The notes: generated by a model from the sequence alone, not told the origin. A stretch of 64,000 nt of DNA from Spirosoma agri (GCF_010747415.1 NZ_JAAGNZ010000001.1:2790001-2854000); one strand, 5' to 3'. Shown: positions 41,925 through 51,124, numbered from the stretch's first letter. Numbers and translations are program-made.

Positions 41925-42143
41925 TTAGCTAAACGTTGCTTCATTCTCCAGAATTACTTTGGCCAGGATGGCATCTTTTGCCAATACATGAACTTCACTT
42001 TTCCCCCATCCGATTGTCGGATAACTGCTACTCTGTTTGTTAATAACCACCGCCGGAATATCATGTTCGCTCAGCAGGGCTTTGGCTAACTCGGCCCGGT
42101 GGGGAAGTGGGGTTGTATAAATAGACTCCCAGGATTCTGTCAT
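41925..42143 (-). CDS. DUF2007-family small protein
   Basis: 72-residue protein of the family called putative signal-transducing proteins. Seen: WESIYTTPLPHRAELAKALL, SEHDIPAVVINKQSSSYPTI and VHVLAKDAILAKVILEN, a ferredoxin-like alpha/beta pattern. Function unknown. Tightly coupled to cdsA (2-bp spacing or overlap), as often seen in Bacteroidota, which hints at a membrane-lipid-related role. Confidence 0.85.
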   Translation of the reverse strand: MTESWESIYTTPLPHRAELAKALLSEHDIPAVVINKQSSSYPTIGWGKSEVHVLAKDAILAKVILENEATFS

Positions 42144-42216
42144 TGGTTAGCTAGCTGAGTTCGTTTGTTGGATAAATGAATATGTCAATTGACGGCAGAT
42201 GATTGGTCGTACTGGG

Positions 42217-43167
42217 TTAGCTGATTTGCCTGCTCCGGTTTATCTGTCTGAAATAATACAACAGGCCGATGGTAACGACCCCCGACAGCAACGCACCCAG
42301 CACGGGTACGGATTCGGTGCTTTCAATATCCATCGCTACGAGTTTACGCTGGTAGAGATAAACCATGAAAACCGTAAATCCATTATTGACGAAGTGGGCC
42401 AGAATCGGTACCCACAGATTGCCGGACCAGACGTAGAGGTAACCAAACAAAGCCCCCAGGAACATACGTGGGAAAAAACCAAGAAACTGAACGTGAATCG
42501 CGCTGAACAAGGCAGCCGCCAGCCAAACGCCAACATGACTATTGCCCGTCCAGATGATCAGGTTTCGCTGGAGAACACCCCGAAAGAGCGTTTCTTCGCC
42601 GATGGCCGGAATGATGGCAATCACCAGTAAGGCAATCACCAGTTGTAAGCCTGTATTGAATGTTGTCAGGTATTTGGTAACCCCTTCCAGATCTTTTTCT
42701 TTGTCGCGCGCCCACTGTTCGAGCGGGGCAAGGGTTTGGGGCAGATGAATGCCCTGATTCCACTCGATAATGAGTCCGTCAAACGGCATAAAAGCCACGA
42801 CGATGAGTGCAATCAAGCCAACACCCGCCACTGAGTTCATCGGTCGTGGACTGAACTGGTTCCAGGTCCGGCGTTCAATGGTGTACCAGTACAAAAGTGA
42901 CGGGATGAAAAACGTGCCGAGGTGATTAACGGCCTGCAACAACATGAGTTCGTACCAGGCATTAGGGTAGGCAGCCGGATGGGCCGCTAATTCGAGCAGG
43001 TAAGCCTGGGCTTCCGATGCGCCCATTCCGTTGACGGCCATCAGCAGACCGAACAACACAAGCGTGCTGAAAACGCCCCCCAGCAGGACAAAACCGACCA
43101 GCATGGTCAACCCGCCAAGCGTAGGTGGCCGTGATGACGCGTGATCAGACGTATAAATTGGTTGCAT
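42217..43167 (-). CDS. CPBP-family intramembrane glutamic protease
   Basis: Abi/CaaX-type membrane protease. 316 residues from ATG 43167 (a TTG at 43194 is less likely), about 8 helices. Catalytic motifs: PAIGEETLFRGVLQRNLI (EExxxR), AALFSAIHVQFLGFFPRMFL (His) and WVPILAHFVNNGFTVFMVYL (HxxxN). Substrate unknown. It precedes the DUF2007-cdsA pair (73-bp gap), so a single transcript is possible. Confidence 0.92.
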   Translation of the reverse strand: MQPIYTSDHASSRPPTLGGLTMLVGFVLLGGVFSTLVLFGLLMAVNGMGASEAQAYLLELAAHPAAYPNAWYELMLLQAVNHLGTFFIPSLLYWYTIERRTWNQFSPRPMNSVAGVGLIALIVVAFMPFDGLIIEWNQGIHLPQTLAPLEQWARDKEKDLEGVTKYLTTFNTGLQLVIALLVIAIIPAIGEETLFRGVLQRNLIIWTGNSHVGVWLAAALFSAIHVQFLGFFPRMFLGALFGYLYVWSGNLWVPILAHFVNNGFTVFMVYLYQRKLVAMDIESTESVPVLGALLSGVVTIGLLYYFRQINRSRQIS

Positions 43168-43254
43168 AGTCCCGGTAAAATTAGTCAATAGCAACCGATC
43201 TTCTGCTAGAAAGGTACTGACGAATCTGTTGATGAATCATGACGGTTGAAAATA

Positions 43255-43274
43255 GCCTGTTGGGCCCAACAGGC
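43255..43274. promoter_or_regulatory. Perfect 20-bp palindrome in a divergent promoter region
   Basis: GCCTGTTGGGCCCAACAGGC has no loop, so it suits a dimeric DNA-binding protein better than a terminator. It lies in the 314-bp gap between the divergent CPBP gene and dusB. I see nothing else in this gap. Confidence 0.45.
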
Positions 43275-43481
43275 CGCAAGGTACGATAAAAACAAACCCT
43301 GACGGACCTGAAACCGGGGGGATCGTAGTTTTTCTGTTCCTTCCCCATCTGGAGCGGTGACCGGTCTCGCGGCTACCCACTGACTACTGCTTGTAGACTG
43401 GCTCTGCCTTTACAACGGTGCGGAACCAAACGAGCCTGTAAATCGTACGTTGACTAGTATAAAACTTAACTTATTGCCTGC

Positions 43482-44471
43482 GTGGTAACCATTGGCAACA
43501 TACAACTACCCGATTTTCCGCTGCTGCTGGCTCCGATGGAGGATGTCAGCGATCCGCCTTTTCGGGCTGTCTGCAAAGCAAACGGAGCGGATCTGATGTA
43601 CACGGAGTTTATTTCGTCGGAAGGACTGATTCGTGATGCCGCTAAGAGCGTCCAGAAACTGGATATTTTCGAGTACGAGCGACCCATTGGTATTCAGCTT
43701 TTCGGTTCTGACGTAGAAACGATGGGCACCTGCGCTGAAATTGCGTCTCGTGCCAATCCTGACCTGATCGACATCAATTACGGCTGCCCCGTGAAGAATG
43801 TGGCCTGCCGGGGAGCGGGTGCCGCCCTGTTACAGGATATTCCGAAAATGGTGCGGATGACGGAAGCCGTTGTCAAAGCGACCCATCTGCCCGTAACGGT
43901 AAAAACCCGTCTTGGCTGGGACGATAGCACAAAAAATGTGGGCGAAGTAGCCGAACGGTTGCAGGATATCGGCATCAAAGCCCTGACGGTTCATGGCCGG
44001 ACGCGCGTACAGATGTATAAAGGTGATGCCGACTGGACGCTCATTGGTCGCATCAAAGAAAACTCCCGGATTCAGATTCCAATTTTCGGAAATGGTGATA
44101 TCGATTCGCCGGAGAAAGCGCTGGAGTACAAGAATCGGTACGGTGTCGATGGCGTTATGATTGGCCGGGCCAGCATTGGTCATCCCTGGATTTTCGACGA
44201 GATCAAGCATTTCGTCCGAACGGGCGAACACCGAACTGCCCCAACGGTAGCCGACCGCGTGGCCGTTTGCCGACAGCATCTTGATTTCTCGATTCGCTGG
44301 AAAGGGGAGATCGTTGGCCTGTTCGAAATGCGTCGCCACTACGCCAATTACTTTAAAGGACTGCCCGATTTTAAACCGTACCGGTCGCGACTGGTCACGA
44401 CGGATTCGTACGCTGAACTGGCTGATATTCTGAGTGAGATTCAGGAAAACTACGTTCCCGAACTGGTTTAA
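43482..44471 (+). CDS. dusB: tRNA-dihydrouridine synthase (DusB type)
   Basis: FMN enzyme reducing uridines in tRNA. 329 residues. Motifs: LLLAPMEDVSDPPFRAVCKA, IDINYGCPVKNVACRGAGAA (catalytic Cys), VTVKTRLGWDD, ALTVHGRTRVQMYKGDADW, and IFGNGDIDSPEKALEYK plus DGVMIGRASIGHPWIF. It starts with GTG at 43482; no ATG is near and the sequence begins right at the family start (MVTIGNIQL). Confidence 0.95.
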   Translation: MVTIGNIQLPDFPLLLAPMEDVSDPPFRAVCKANGADLMYTEFISSEGLIRDAAKSVQKLDIFEYERPIGIQLFGSDVETMGTCAEIASRANPDLIDINYGCPVKNVACRGAGAALLQDIPKMVRMTEAVVKATHLPVTVKTRLGWDDSTKNVGEVAERLQDIGIKALTVHGRTRVQMYKGDADWTLIGRIKENSRIQIPIFGNGDIDSPEKALEYKNRYGVDGVMIGRASIGHPWIFDEIKHFVRTGEHRTAPTVADRVAVCRQHLDFSIRWKGEIVGLFEMRRHYANYFKGLPDFKPYRSRLVTTDSYAELADILSEIQENYVPELV

Positions 44472-44496
44472 GCTAGTTAGTTTTCCCTCAGAGTTC

Positions 44497-44562
44497 ACAA
44501 AGAACACAGAGGTTCCATGCTGTTGACCTCTGTTTCTTTGTAAGCGCGGGAAGGAGCCCGCG
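44497..44562. terminator. Two tandem hairpins between convergent genes
   Basis: ACAAAGAACACAGAGGT (44497-44513) pairs with ACCTCTGTTTCTTTGT (44526-44541) with one bulge. A second stem CGCGGG / CCCGCG lies at 44545-44562. Likely end of dusB and of the convergent methyltransferase transcripts. Confidence 0.65.
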
Positions 44563-44618
44563 AAGCTAAAAGCTGATCTGTAATTTCTGTTACTGCGAAT
44601 CGAGGGCTTCTGCCCACG

Positions 44619-45674
44619 CTACAGCGCCGGTTTACGCGCCCAGATCAGGCCATAGTCCATTTGGGTCGGTATGTTCTCGGTGGTGGGTTCCAGCCCGGCT
44701 TCTACGAACCAGCGTCTGTATTCGGCGCGGCTGTACGCTCGCCCTTTAGTCCCCCAGAATAATTGAGCCGAATAATCGGTAACGGCCAGTGGACCATCCA
44801 GTGTGTCGTTCAGAAACGCGTCGTGGACCCAGAGTTCACCGCCCGGACGCAGGGATGCGGCAAACCGATTCGCCAGCATCTGACAGGTCGGCGTGGGCCA
44901 GTCATGAAAAAGACTCGCTGCCAGTAATAGATCGGTTTGAGGAAGCGCATCGGTTAGCATATCCCCCGGCAAAAACGTTACCCGGTCGCGGAGCGTCGCT
45001 GCACCCGCACGATCACTCTTGACTAATTCGTCCAGTAGTTCAGCCGCAACCGACAGTACCGCTGGCCGGTCGAGTATAGTAGCCGTCGACGATGGGTTTT
45101 TTAGTAGCCACTCGTACGTGTAAAAGCCCGTTCCTCCCGCCACATCCAGCAGATGTCCTTCCCGTCTGGACAGGTTAGCCGCTACGATTGGAGATAACCG
45201 GCGGGCACGACCTGATAAGCCGAGCGTAAGGCTCCGGGCTAGTTCCAGATCATCCATGGGTGACGGCCCTTCGCCTTCTTTGACGAACGAAATACCCTGC
45301 GACGCGTCGAGAGGGCCGTCGTTCTTGAGTCGATTGACCATCTCGATAACGCCAGCGTCGTCTTTTTCCAGACCCACATAGCCCGTCAAATTAGGCGTCT
45401 GTGCCTGAACCAGATAGCGACCAAGATCAGTGATCGCCAGCAGCCCGTCTGTGTAACTCAGCAAATCCATGGCGCATAAGGCAGGGAAAAGAACCATTGC
45501 CGGACGCTCCTGAAGCTGAATTCGTTCGCTCAACTGAGTTATCGACAAAGGACCGTCGCTTAGGTGGTCGAAAACGTGGAGGTGGTTAACGGCTGCAATG
45601 AGTAATCGTGAACCAAACATGGCCCGCAAATGGCGGGTAATTGGAGCCAGATCGGGCTGGTGATCGTTGAGCAT
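44619..45674 (-). CDS. SAM-dependent O-methyltransferase-like protein
   Basis: 351 residues resembling the plant/actinobacterial O-methyltransferase family 2 (AdoMet_MTase with dimerisation domain). An N-terminal winged-helix (about 10-90: LIAAVNHLHVFDHLSDGPLS, LCAMDLLSYTDGLLAITDLG) precedes the SAM domain with GHLLDVAGGTGFYTYEWLL, VTFLPGDMLTDALPQTDLLL and ASLFHDWP (catalytic-type His-Asp). No biosynthetic cluster is nearby, so the substrate is open. Confidence 0.88.
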   Translation of the reverse strand: MLNDHQPDLAPITRHLRAMFGSRLLIAAVNHLHVFDHLSDGPLSITQLSERIQLQERPAMVLFPALCAMDLLSYTDGLLAITDLGRYLVQAQTPNLTGYVGLEKDDAGVIEMVNRLKNDGPLDASQGISFVKEGEGPSPMDDLELARSLTLGLSGRARRLSPIVAANLSRREGHLLDVAGGTGFYTYEWLLKNPSSTATILDRPAVLSVAAELLDELVKSDRAGAATLRDRVTFLPGDMLTDALPQTDLLLAASLFHDWPTPTCQMLANRFAASLRPGGELWVHDAFLNDTLDGPLAVTDYSAQLFWGTKGRAYSRAEYRRWFVEAGLEPTTENIPTQMDYGLIWARKPAL

Positions 45675-45864
45675 TGTAGAGGTTGATTGACTGACCGATT
45701 TACGATCAGCGTGAACGCCAAAGATAACCCTTTCGGTTGTTTTTAGGGAAAAACAGCGTGGTATAGCCAGGTTAAGAGGAATTTGCCTGGTTAAACTGCC
45801 GAACTTACTGATAGTACAGGGCGTTCCGGTTAACGTTTACTTGCCCCATTCATATCAGTTGTCT

Positions 45865-46782
45865 ATGACGCCAGCATCTACTCAGGAATCAGTTGTCATT
45901 CCCCAGAAACATCCGCTACTAGCCTGGATTTTACTGTTCGTTTTAGCGATGGTCTGGGGCAGTTCGTTTATTCTCATCAAGCGTAGTTTAGTGGCTTTTC
46001 CGCCAGAGCAGGTAGCGGCAGGGCGTATTTTCTTTGCGTTTCTTTTCTTCAGTCCATTTCTGGGAGTTCAGTCCCGGTCTGCGGAAATTCGGCAGTCGGT
46101 TCGTGCCCGTTGGGTGGCCCTGTTATGCGCCGGGTTGTTTGGCTTTCTGATTCCCGCTTTTCTGTTTGCCGAAGCCGGAGCGCACCTGAACAGTTCGCTG
46201 GCCGGAGCGCTGAACGCCCTCAGTCCGTTATTTACGCTACTGATCGGGGTCTTGTTCTTCGGCCGTGTTCTGCGCGTCTGGCAGGTAGTGGGCATACTGC
46301 TGGGGTTAAGTGGGTCTATTTTGCTGATCTTCTTCAGTGCCACCGGTTCGTTTGCCATTAATGGCTACGCGCTGTTGATCGTGCTGGCTACCCTGTGCTA
46401 CGGGACGAACATCAACATCATTGGCCGGTATCTAAACCACATGCCCGCCCTGGTATCCACGGCGTGGTTGTTCGCCTGGATTGGGCCACTGGCTCTGTTG
46501 ATCCTGCTGACGACCGATTTCTTTACCCGGCTAACGGCATCGACTTCGGCCTTTTCGCTGGCTACCCTTATTTGTCTGGGTGTTCTAGGGTCGGGCGTTA
46601 TGTCGGTAATTTTCAACCGGATCATGCAATTGGCATCGCCGTTATTTGCCTCGTCGGTTACGTATCTGATGCCCGGCGTGGCCCTGCTCTGGGGCGTGTT
46701 GGATGGCGAGACGGTTTATGCCATGCAGTTTGCCGGAATGGGCATCTGTCTTTTGGGCATCTGGCTCATTAACAAAGCTTGA
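45865..46782 (+). CDS. EamA/DMT-family transporter
   Basis: Drug/metabolite exporter-type membrane protein. 305 residues with ten helices in two EamA repeats: LAWILLFVLAMVWGSSFILI, KRSLVAFPPEQVAAGRIFFA, SSLAGALNALSPLFTLLIGV, and SSVTYLMPGVALLWGVLDGE near the end. The ATG at 45865 is preferred over a TTG eight codons upstream. Substrate unknown. Confidence 0.92.
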   Translation: MTPASTQESVVIPQKHPLLAWILLFVLAMVWGSSFILIKRSLVAFPPEQVAAGRIFFAFLFFSPFLGVQSRSAEIRQSVRARWVALLCAGLFGFLIPAFLFAEAGAHLNSSLAGALNALSPLFTLLIGVLFFGRVLRVWQVVGILLGLSGSILLIFFSATGSFAINGYALLIVLATLCYGTNINIIGRYLNHMPALVSTAWLFAWIGPLALLILLTTDFFTRLTASTSAFSLATLICLGVLGSGVMSVIFNRIMQLASPLFASSVTYLMPGVALLWGVLDGETVYAMQFAGMGICLLGIWLINKA

Positions 46783-46871
46783 CGCTTCGCAAATGCCGCT
46801 TATATTGCGACAAGGTTAGCGAGGTACACAATTGAGCGCTGCCCGTTAACCCGGCGAAACGAAGAAACCGC

Positions 46872-47366
46872 ATGTATCAGGTAACCCATAACGACAAACC
46901 ATTTACCATTGAATTTCCCGCGTCCGGACCCACCCTGAATGGCCAAGCGTTTGACTGGGATCTTGTAAACTTGTCGGACCGTACGTTTCATATTCTGCAC
47001 CAGAATCGATCCTATACTGCTGAGGTGCTGGAAGTGAACCAGGCCGATAAAACCGTGCGGCTCAAACTAAACGGGCATGTGCACGAGGTTCAGGTAAAGG
47101 ACCGGTTCGACCTGTTACTCGAAAAAATGGGCATGTCCAGCGTAGCTACGGCAAAAGTTAATGACCTGAAGGCGCCCATGCCCGGCCTGATCGTCGGTAT
47201 TATGGTCAATCCCGGCGACACGGTCAATAAGGGCGACAGCCTGCTGATTCTGGAAGCCATGAAGATGGAGAACCTCCTGAAAGCCACTGGTGAAGGCACG
47301 ATCAAAGCCATCCGGATCAATAAAGGCGATCGCGTGGAGAAAGGGCAGATACTGATTGAATTTTAA
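46872..47366 (+). CDS. Biotin carboxyl carrier protein (acyl-CoA/pyruvate carboxylase type)
   Basis: 164 residues. The C-terminal 75 residues are a biotinyl domain: LKAPMPGLIVGIMVNPGDTV, then LILEAMKMENLLKATGEG with the biotinylated Lys in AMKM and IKAIRINKGDRVEKGQIL. The N-terminus (about 1-85) is a beta-rich spacer as in OadA/methylcrotonyl-type carriers. The carboxylase partners are not in the window. Confidence 0.9.
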   Translation: MYQVTHNDKPFTIEFPASGPTLNGQAFDWDLVNLSDRTFHILHQNRSYTAEVLEVNQADKTVRLKLNGHVHEVQVKDRFDLLLEKMGMSSVATAKVNDLKAPMPGLIVGIMVNPGDTVNKGDSLLILEAMKMENLLKATGEGTIKAIRINKGDRVEKGQILIEF

Positions 47367-47463
47367 GTAAAAAGAAGGAAAAGCGGTGTACCAGCGGATA
47401 AAAGAAACCGTTGAAAGCCCGGTTCCCCGCGTAGCTTCTTTCCGGCTTGCGCCCTTTTTTTCT

Positions 47464-47471
47464 TATCTTTG
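47464..47471 (+). promoter_or_regulatory. Bacteroidota -7 box TATCTTTG before pyrH
   Basis: Matches TAnnTTTG exactly and is followed by C, as often seen in this phylum; 18 bp before the ATG. Confidence 0.65.
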
Positions 47472-47489
47472 CACGCAAAATAGCTCCTC

Positions 47490-48230
47490 ATGACACCTTC
47501 GACGCACTATAAACGTATTCTGCTCAAACTGAGCGGAGAGGCATTGGCAGGCCCAAACGGGTACAATATCGACCCGAATGTGCTGGAAAAATACAGCCGC
47601 GAAATCAAGCAGGTAGTAGACATGGGCGTTCAGGTTGCCATTGTGATCGGTGGGGGTAATATCTTCCGGGGCGTGTCGGGTGAACGGTCTGGGATCGACC
47701 GCGTTCAGGGCGATTACATGGGTATGCTGGCAACGGTTATCAACGCCATGGCCATTCAGAGCTCGCTCGAAAAGCATGGCCTGTACACCCGCGTGATGTC
47801 GGCCATCAAAATGGAGCAGGTTTGCGAGCCGTATGTTCGTCGCCGGGCCGTACGCCACCTGGAGAAAAACCGGGTTGTCATCTTCGGCGCCGGAACGGGT
47901 AACCCGTATTTCACGACCGATTCAACGGCGGCTCTGCGGGCCATTGAGGTTGAAGCCGATGTCGTACTCAAAGGAACCAAAGTTGACGGCGTCTATACCG
48001 CTGATCCGATGAAGGATAAAACAGCCACCCGGTATACGACGATTACATTCGACGACGTTTACGAAAAGAAACTGAGCGTTATGGACCTCACGGCCTTCAC
48101 GCTCTGCCAGGAAAATAACCTGCCGATTATCGTTTTCAATATGAATGAGACTGGCAGTCTGCTCCGGCTCGTTCAGGGCGAAGACATTGGCACCCTGATT
48201 ACGGCCAAATTACCCGAAGAAACAGTATAA
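47490..48230 (+). CDS. pyrH: UMP kinase
   Basis: Phosphorylates UMP to UDP. 246 residues: [20 protein letters not shown] (Lys/Gly nucleotide site), [60 protein letters not shown], and [19 protein letters not shown]. The pyrH-frr order here is conserved across bacteria; frr follows 90 bp later. Confidence 0.96.
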   Translation: MTPSTHYKRILLKLSGEALAGPNGYNIDPNVLEKYSREIKQVVDMGVQVAIVIGGGNIFRGVSGERSGIDRVQGDYMGMLATVINAMAIQSSLEKHGLYTRVMSAIKMEQVCEPYVRRRAVRHLEKNRVVIFGAGTGNPYFTTDSTAALRAIEVEADVVLKGTKVDGVYTADPMKDKTATRYTTITFDDVYEKKLSVMDLTAFTLCQENNLPIIVFNMNETGSLLRLVQGEDIGTLITAKLPEETV

Positions 48231-48320
48231 ATTGGGCGATTTAGTTATTCTGTAGCTGAGTCGGTAAGTAATACGCTCGCGCCTGGTACTTACTAACTCA
48301 ATCATTCAATCCGAACAAAA

Positions 48321-48881
48321 ATGGAAGAGATCGAGCTATACCTCGACGATGCAAAAGATACGATGGAAAAAGCGCTCAAGCACTTAGCCATCGAATTGAC
48401 CAAGATCCGCGCCGGAAAAGCGAACGCCGGGATGCTCGACGGCATACAGATCGAATATTACGGAATGCTGTCGCCGTTGCACACGGTAGCATCGGTCAAT
48501 ACCCCCGACGCCCGGACGATCGTTATCAAACCCTTCGAGAAAAAACTCATCGGAGAGGTTGAAAAGGCAATCCGCAACTCCAATCTTGGCCTGAATCCAA
48601 ACAACGATGGCGAACAGATCCGGCTGAGCATTCCCCCGCTGACCGAAGAACGTCGTCGAGATCTGGTCAAAAAGGTGAAACAGGAAGTTGAAACGGCAAA
48701 AGTCAATGTCCGTAATATTCGCAAGGACACAAACGACGATATTCGCAAACTGGTGAAAGACGGCGTTTCGGAAGATGCCGTGAAGCAGGGTGAAGAGCGC
48801 GTTCAGCAATTGACCAACGCCTTTATCGCGCGAGTTGACGACGTATTTGTTGCTAAAGAAAAGGATATTCTGTCGGTATAA
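48321..48881 (+). CDS. frr: Ribosome recycling factor
   Basis: Splits post-termination ribosomes with EF-G. 186 residues: DTMEKALKHLAIELTKIRAG, KANAGMLDGIQIEYYGM, IVIKPFEKKLIGEVEKAIRN, and LTEERRRDLVKKVKQEVETA, then VRNIRKDTNDDIRKL. Co-transcribed with pyrH is likely. A hairpin terminator follows. Confidence 0.97.
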   Translation: MEEIELYLDDAKDTMEKALKHLAIELTKIRAGKANAGMLDGIQIEYYGMLSPLHTVASVNTPDARTIVIKPFEKKLIGEVEKAIRNSNLGLNPNNDGEQIRLSIPPLTEERRRDLVKKVKQEVETAKVNVRNIRKDTNDDIRKLVKDGVSEDAVKQGEERVQQLTNAFIARVDDVFVAKEKDILSV

Positions 48882-48903
48882 ACCACAGATGAATAAGCTT
48901 TGT

Positions 48904-48932
48904 AAGCCGATTACCCCATTGGTAATCGGCTT
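48904..48932 (+). terminator. Intrinsic terminator after frr
   Basis: AAGCCGATTACC and GGTAATCGGCTT form a 12-bp stem with a 5-nt loop, followed by a short T-rich stretch. Confidence 0.75.
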
Positions 48933-49024
48933 ATGCTTTTATAAGCTGGTTCAGAAGGAACGTTGTTGTTCTGATGCGCCAGGGTCGGCTTAGGCTAACT
49001 GCTCACGGCCAGCCCGGTGTTTTT

Positions 49025-49423
49025 TTATGATTCGAAGTCGCCAGGTAGCTCTGAATCAGTTTTTAACGTGACTTGCCGAATCAGCTTCGTTGTTCCGTTG
49101 GGCTCGTCGGGCCAGTTTTCGTAAATATAGGCCAGGTACACCGGTTTTTCCGAGACAAGAACCTGGTAAAATCCATCGAACAGGGCCGGATTGCAGACAA
49201 TCTGAAAGTCGCTCCCGTCAAAGTTCGTACCGCCAACGTTTGTGGCTTTACCAATGCCATTCCATTTCTGAAACAAACTCGATTCCTGAAAAAATAATGT
49301 AGCGCGCACGCGAATGCCGTGCGAGAGGTCGGGACTAACGAGTTTTATCGTTCGGGTAAAGCTGGAAACGTTTTGGGTAACGAATACCTGGTAAGATTCG
49401 ATCTGGAAGTTGCTGGCAGCCAT
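49025..49423 (-). CDS. Hypothetical protein, 132 aa
   Basis: Not recognised. Beta-rich, no signal peptide: MAASNFQIESYQVFVTQNVS, IKLVSPDLSHGIRVRATLFF, FDGSDFQIVCNPALFDGFYQ, VYLAYIYENWPDEPNGTTKL. ATG at 49423 is chosen over a GTG at 49444. The codon use and clear beta-strand pattern favour a true gene. Confidence 0.7.
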   Translation of the reverse strand: MAASNFQIESYQVFVTQNVSSFTRTIKLVSPDLSHGIRVRATLFFQESSLFQKWNGIGKATNVGGTNFDGSDFQIVCNPALFDGFYQVLVSEKPVYLAYIYENWPDEPNGTTKLIRQVTLKTDSELPGDFES

Positions 49424-49531
49424 GGTGTTTATGTTTGAAGACACCCAAATGTATTCAGGCAGCCAATTCGGTTGCTAAAGTCTTTAGCGAACGGCGAAAC
49501 GCCTGTGAGTGGGCGCAAAAGTGAGTGTCGT

Positions 49532-50149
49532 TCAGCTGGCGTACGGCTCAGTAAGGGGCGTTGTTGTCGTGGGAATAACTAACGCTTTCAGAACGCGCTG
49601 CGCCTGCAACACATGCCGCTGCTCGTGAGCAATCAAAAAACGAAACGTATCACCCAGGCTCAGTTTGATCCAGCGGGCAATCGAAATGGGAATACGTGAA
49701 CCGGCCAGATCAACCGCTTTCGCGCGATCAAGCAGCGTTTCTAACTGCGCCTGTTGCCGAAGAAATTCGTTCAGTACGTTTTGTGCATTTAGTTGATCAG
49801 CGGGGGTATGGTTTTTAACGGCTTTCGATTTAAGCCGGATACGCCCGTTAGCATCGGGGCGCATGGATGTGGCGAAATAGTTGCCGAGCCAGCTACTCGT
49901 AAAAACGGTCTTCGCTGCGAGGTTCGTGGCTTCGGCCGTTTGAATAGCGCGCTCCATCAGCGGCAGATAATATAGCCCATAACTATTGAGGTGGTCAAGG
50001 CATTGCGCGATACTCCACTGCGTGGGCATCGCTGACTCAAGCAATTGAGTATTCGATAAAGGACTGAACTCCTGCTCAACAATTCGCTGAATGTCCAGCA
50101 CATCGTTCTGTAATTGAGTCAGTAAGGTTGTACTAGTAACGCGTGCCAT
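49532..50149 (-). CDS. DinB-like (YfiT/DinB) metal-binding four-helix protein
   Basis: 205-residue protein of the DinB superfamily, many of which are bacillithiol- or thiol-linked transferases. Three His in the expected places: SIAQCLDHLNSYG (helix 2) and FLIAHEQRHVLQAQRVLKAL (helix 4). The activity is not established. It lies downstream of the Crp/Fnr gene on the same strand, separated by a perfect palindrome. Confidence 0.88.
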   Translation of the reverse strand: MARVTSTTLLTQLQNDVLDIQRIVEQEFSPLSNTQLLESAMPTQWSIAQCLDHLNSYGLYYLPLMERAIQTAEATNLAAKTVFTSSWLGNYFATSMRPDANGRIRLKSKAVKNHTPADQLNAQNVLNEFLRQQAQLETLLDRAKAVDLAGSRIPISIARWIKLSLGDTFRFLIAHEQRHVLQAQRVLKALVIPTTTTPLTEPYAS

Positions 50150-50192
50150 AATCGGTCGATTTAGAACACAAACGTAGTGCGCCGATGGAGAA

Positions 50193-50218
50193 AAAATCTT
50201 GGTCTACACCAAGATTTT
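50193..50218. promoter_or_regulatory. Perfect palindrome with FNR-like TTGGT-N4-ACCAA core
   Basis: Arms AAAATCTTGGT and ACCAAGATTTT flank 4 nt (ctac). The core spacing equals the FNR box TTGAT-N4-ATCAA. It lies 44 bp before the DinB-like start and just after the Crp/Fnr gene. On the minus strand T residues follow, so it may instead (or also) be the terminator of the Crp/Fnr gene. Confidence 0.5.
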
Positions 50219-50273
50219 CGGACGTCTGTCAATAAACTATTGGAAGCAATAACAGCGAACACAGCCGGCTGAT

Positions 50274-50852
50274 CTATAGCCGAACCGACTTCAATAGCTT
50301 GCTGAATGTGGTAGGGTCGATACCTAGGTACGAAGCCAGGTATTTCTGCGGAATCAGCTGTAATACGTGTGGGCTTCGGGTCAGGAGGATGCGGAATTTC
50401 TCTTCCGCCCCGCAGGTTGCCAGTTCGATCTGCCGTTCCAAAGCGCCCGATAGAGCCTGTGCCGTAGCCAGTCGGACCCAGCGCTCAAGGGCAGGGTAGG
50501 TGTCGAGCAACCGGGCAAAGTCGGGATACGAAATTCGGAGTAACTGGCTGGTCGTTAGGGTTTCGAGGTAGTAACGGGAGGGCTGCTGCAACTGAAATGA
50601 ATCGACCACGCCCGAGAAAGTGCCGGTGTACGAAAACACCAGCGTTGTCTCCGCTAAGTCATCGCCCAGGTAAAAGGCCCGCTGAACGCCTTCCTCAACG
50701 AAATAAAGAAATTGCTCGATGTCGCCGGCACTGGTCAGTAGTGTTTTGCGCTTGTAACGGACAGGATGCCAGCAGTCGGCAAAGGCCGTCCATTCAGCGT
50801 CGGTCAGGGATACGGTTCGACAGACCGTTTTTTTTAGGGTGGATTTTTCCAA
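50274..50852 (-). CDS. Crp/Fnr-family transcriptional regulator
   Basis: 192-residue regulator. N-terminal cyclic-nucleotide-like beta-roll (about 15-115: RYKRKTLLTSAGDIEQFLYF, VEEGVQRAFYLGDDLAETTL); C-terminal HTH (about 165-190: LIPQKYLASYLGIDPTTFSK, LLKSVRL). No Cys cluster of true FNR type. The start is a TTG at 50852; I find no in-frame ATG upstream or nearby. A DinB-like gene lies downstream and may be its target. Confidence 0.9.
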   Translation of the reverse strand: MEKSTLKKTVCRTVSLTDAEWTAFADCWHPVRYKRKTLLTSAGDIEQFLYFVEEGVQRAFYLGDDLAETTLVFSYTGTFSGVVDSFQLQQPSRYYLETLTTSQLLRISYPDFARLLDTYPALERWVRLATAQALSGALERQIELATCGAEEKFRILLTRSPHVLQLIPQKYLASYLGIDPTTFSKLLKSVRL

Positions 50853-51094
50853 GGCTGTGTGAACTAGCGTAGTGAAACTACGAAAACTAGGGTATCTGAT
50901 CGACGCAGGCCCGTTTTTTAGCAGGCCAATTGATTCGTATGCTGGTGACTTGGGCCGTAGCCCGCTTTCGTATCAACCATCCCGATGCCCTTTTTCTCCG
51001 CGTTGACTTCCGATTGATTGGCCGAAAGCTACCTGTTGAATGAGGAGACAAACAACAATCCGGTTTCACTGCCCAGCGTTTACAGACAAAGCCG

Positions 51095-51102
51095 TATCTT
51101 TG
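51095..51102 (+). promoter_or_regulatory. Bacteroidota -7 box TATCTTTG before yfhO
   Basis: Exact TAnnTTTG match 22 bp before the ATG. Confidence 0.55.
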
Positions 51103-51124
51103 GGCTACGTACTTAGTTGACTTT

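Noticed and set aside
50887-51069. 60-codon minus-strand frame between the Crp/Fnr gene and yfhO
   Set aside because: Basic, composition-biased translation overlapping the yfhO promoter region, with no supporting signal.
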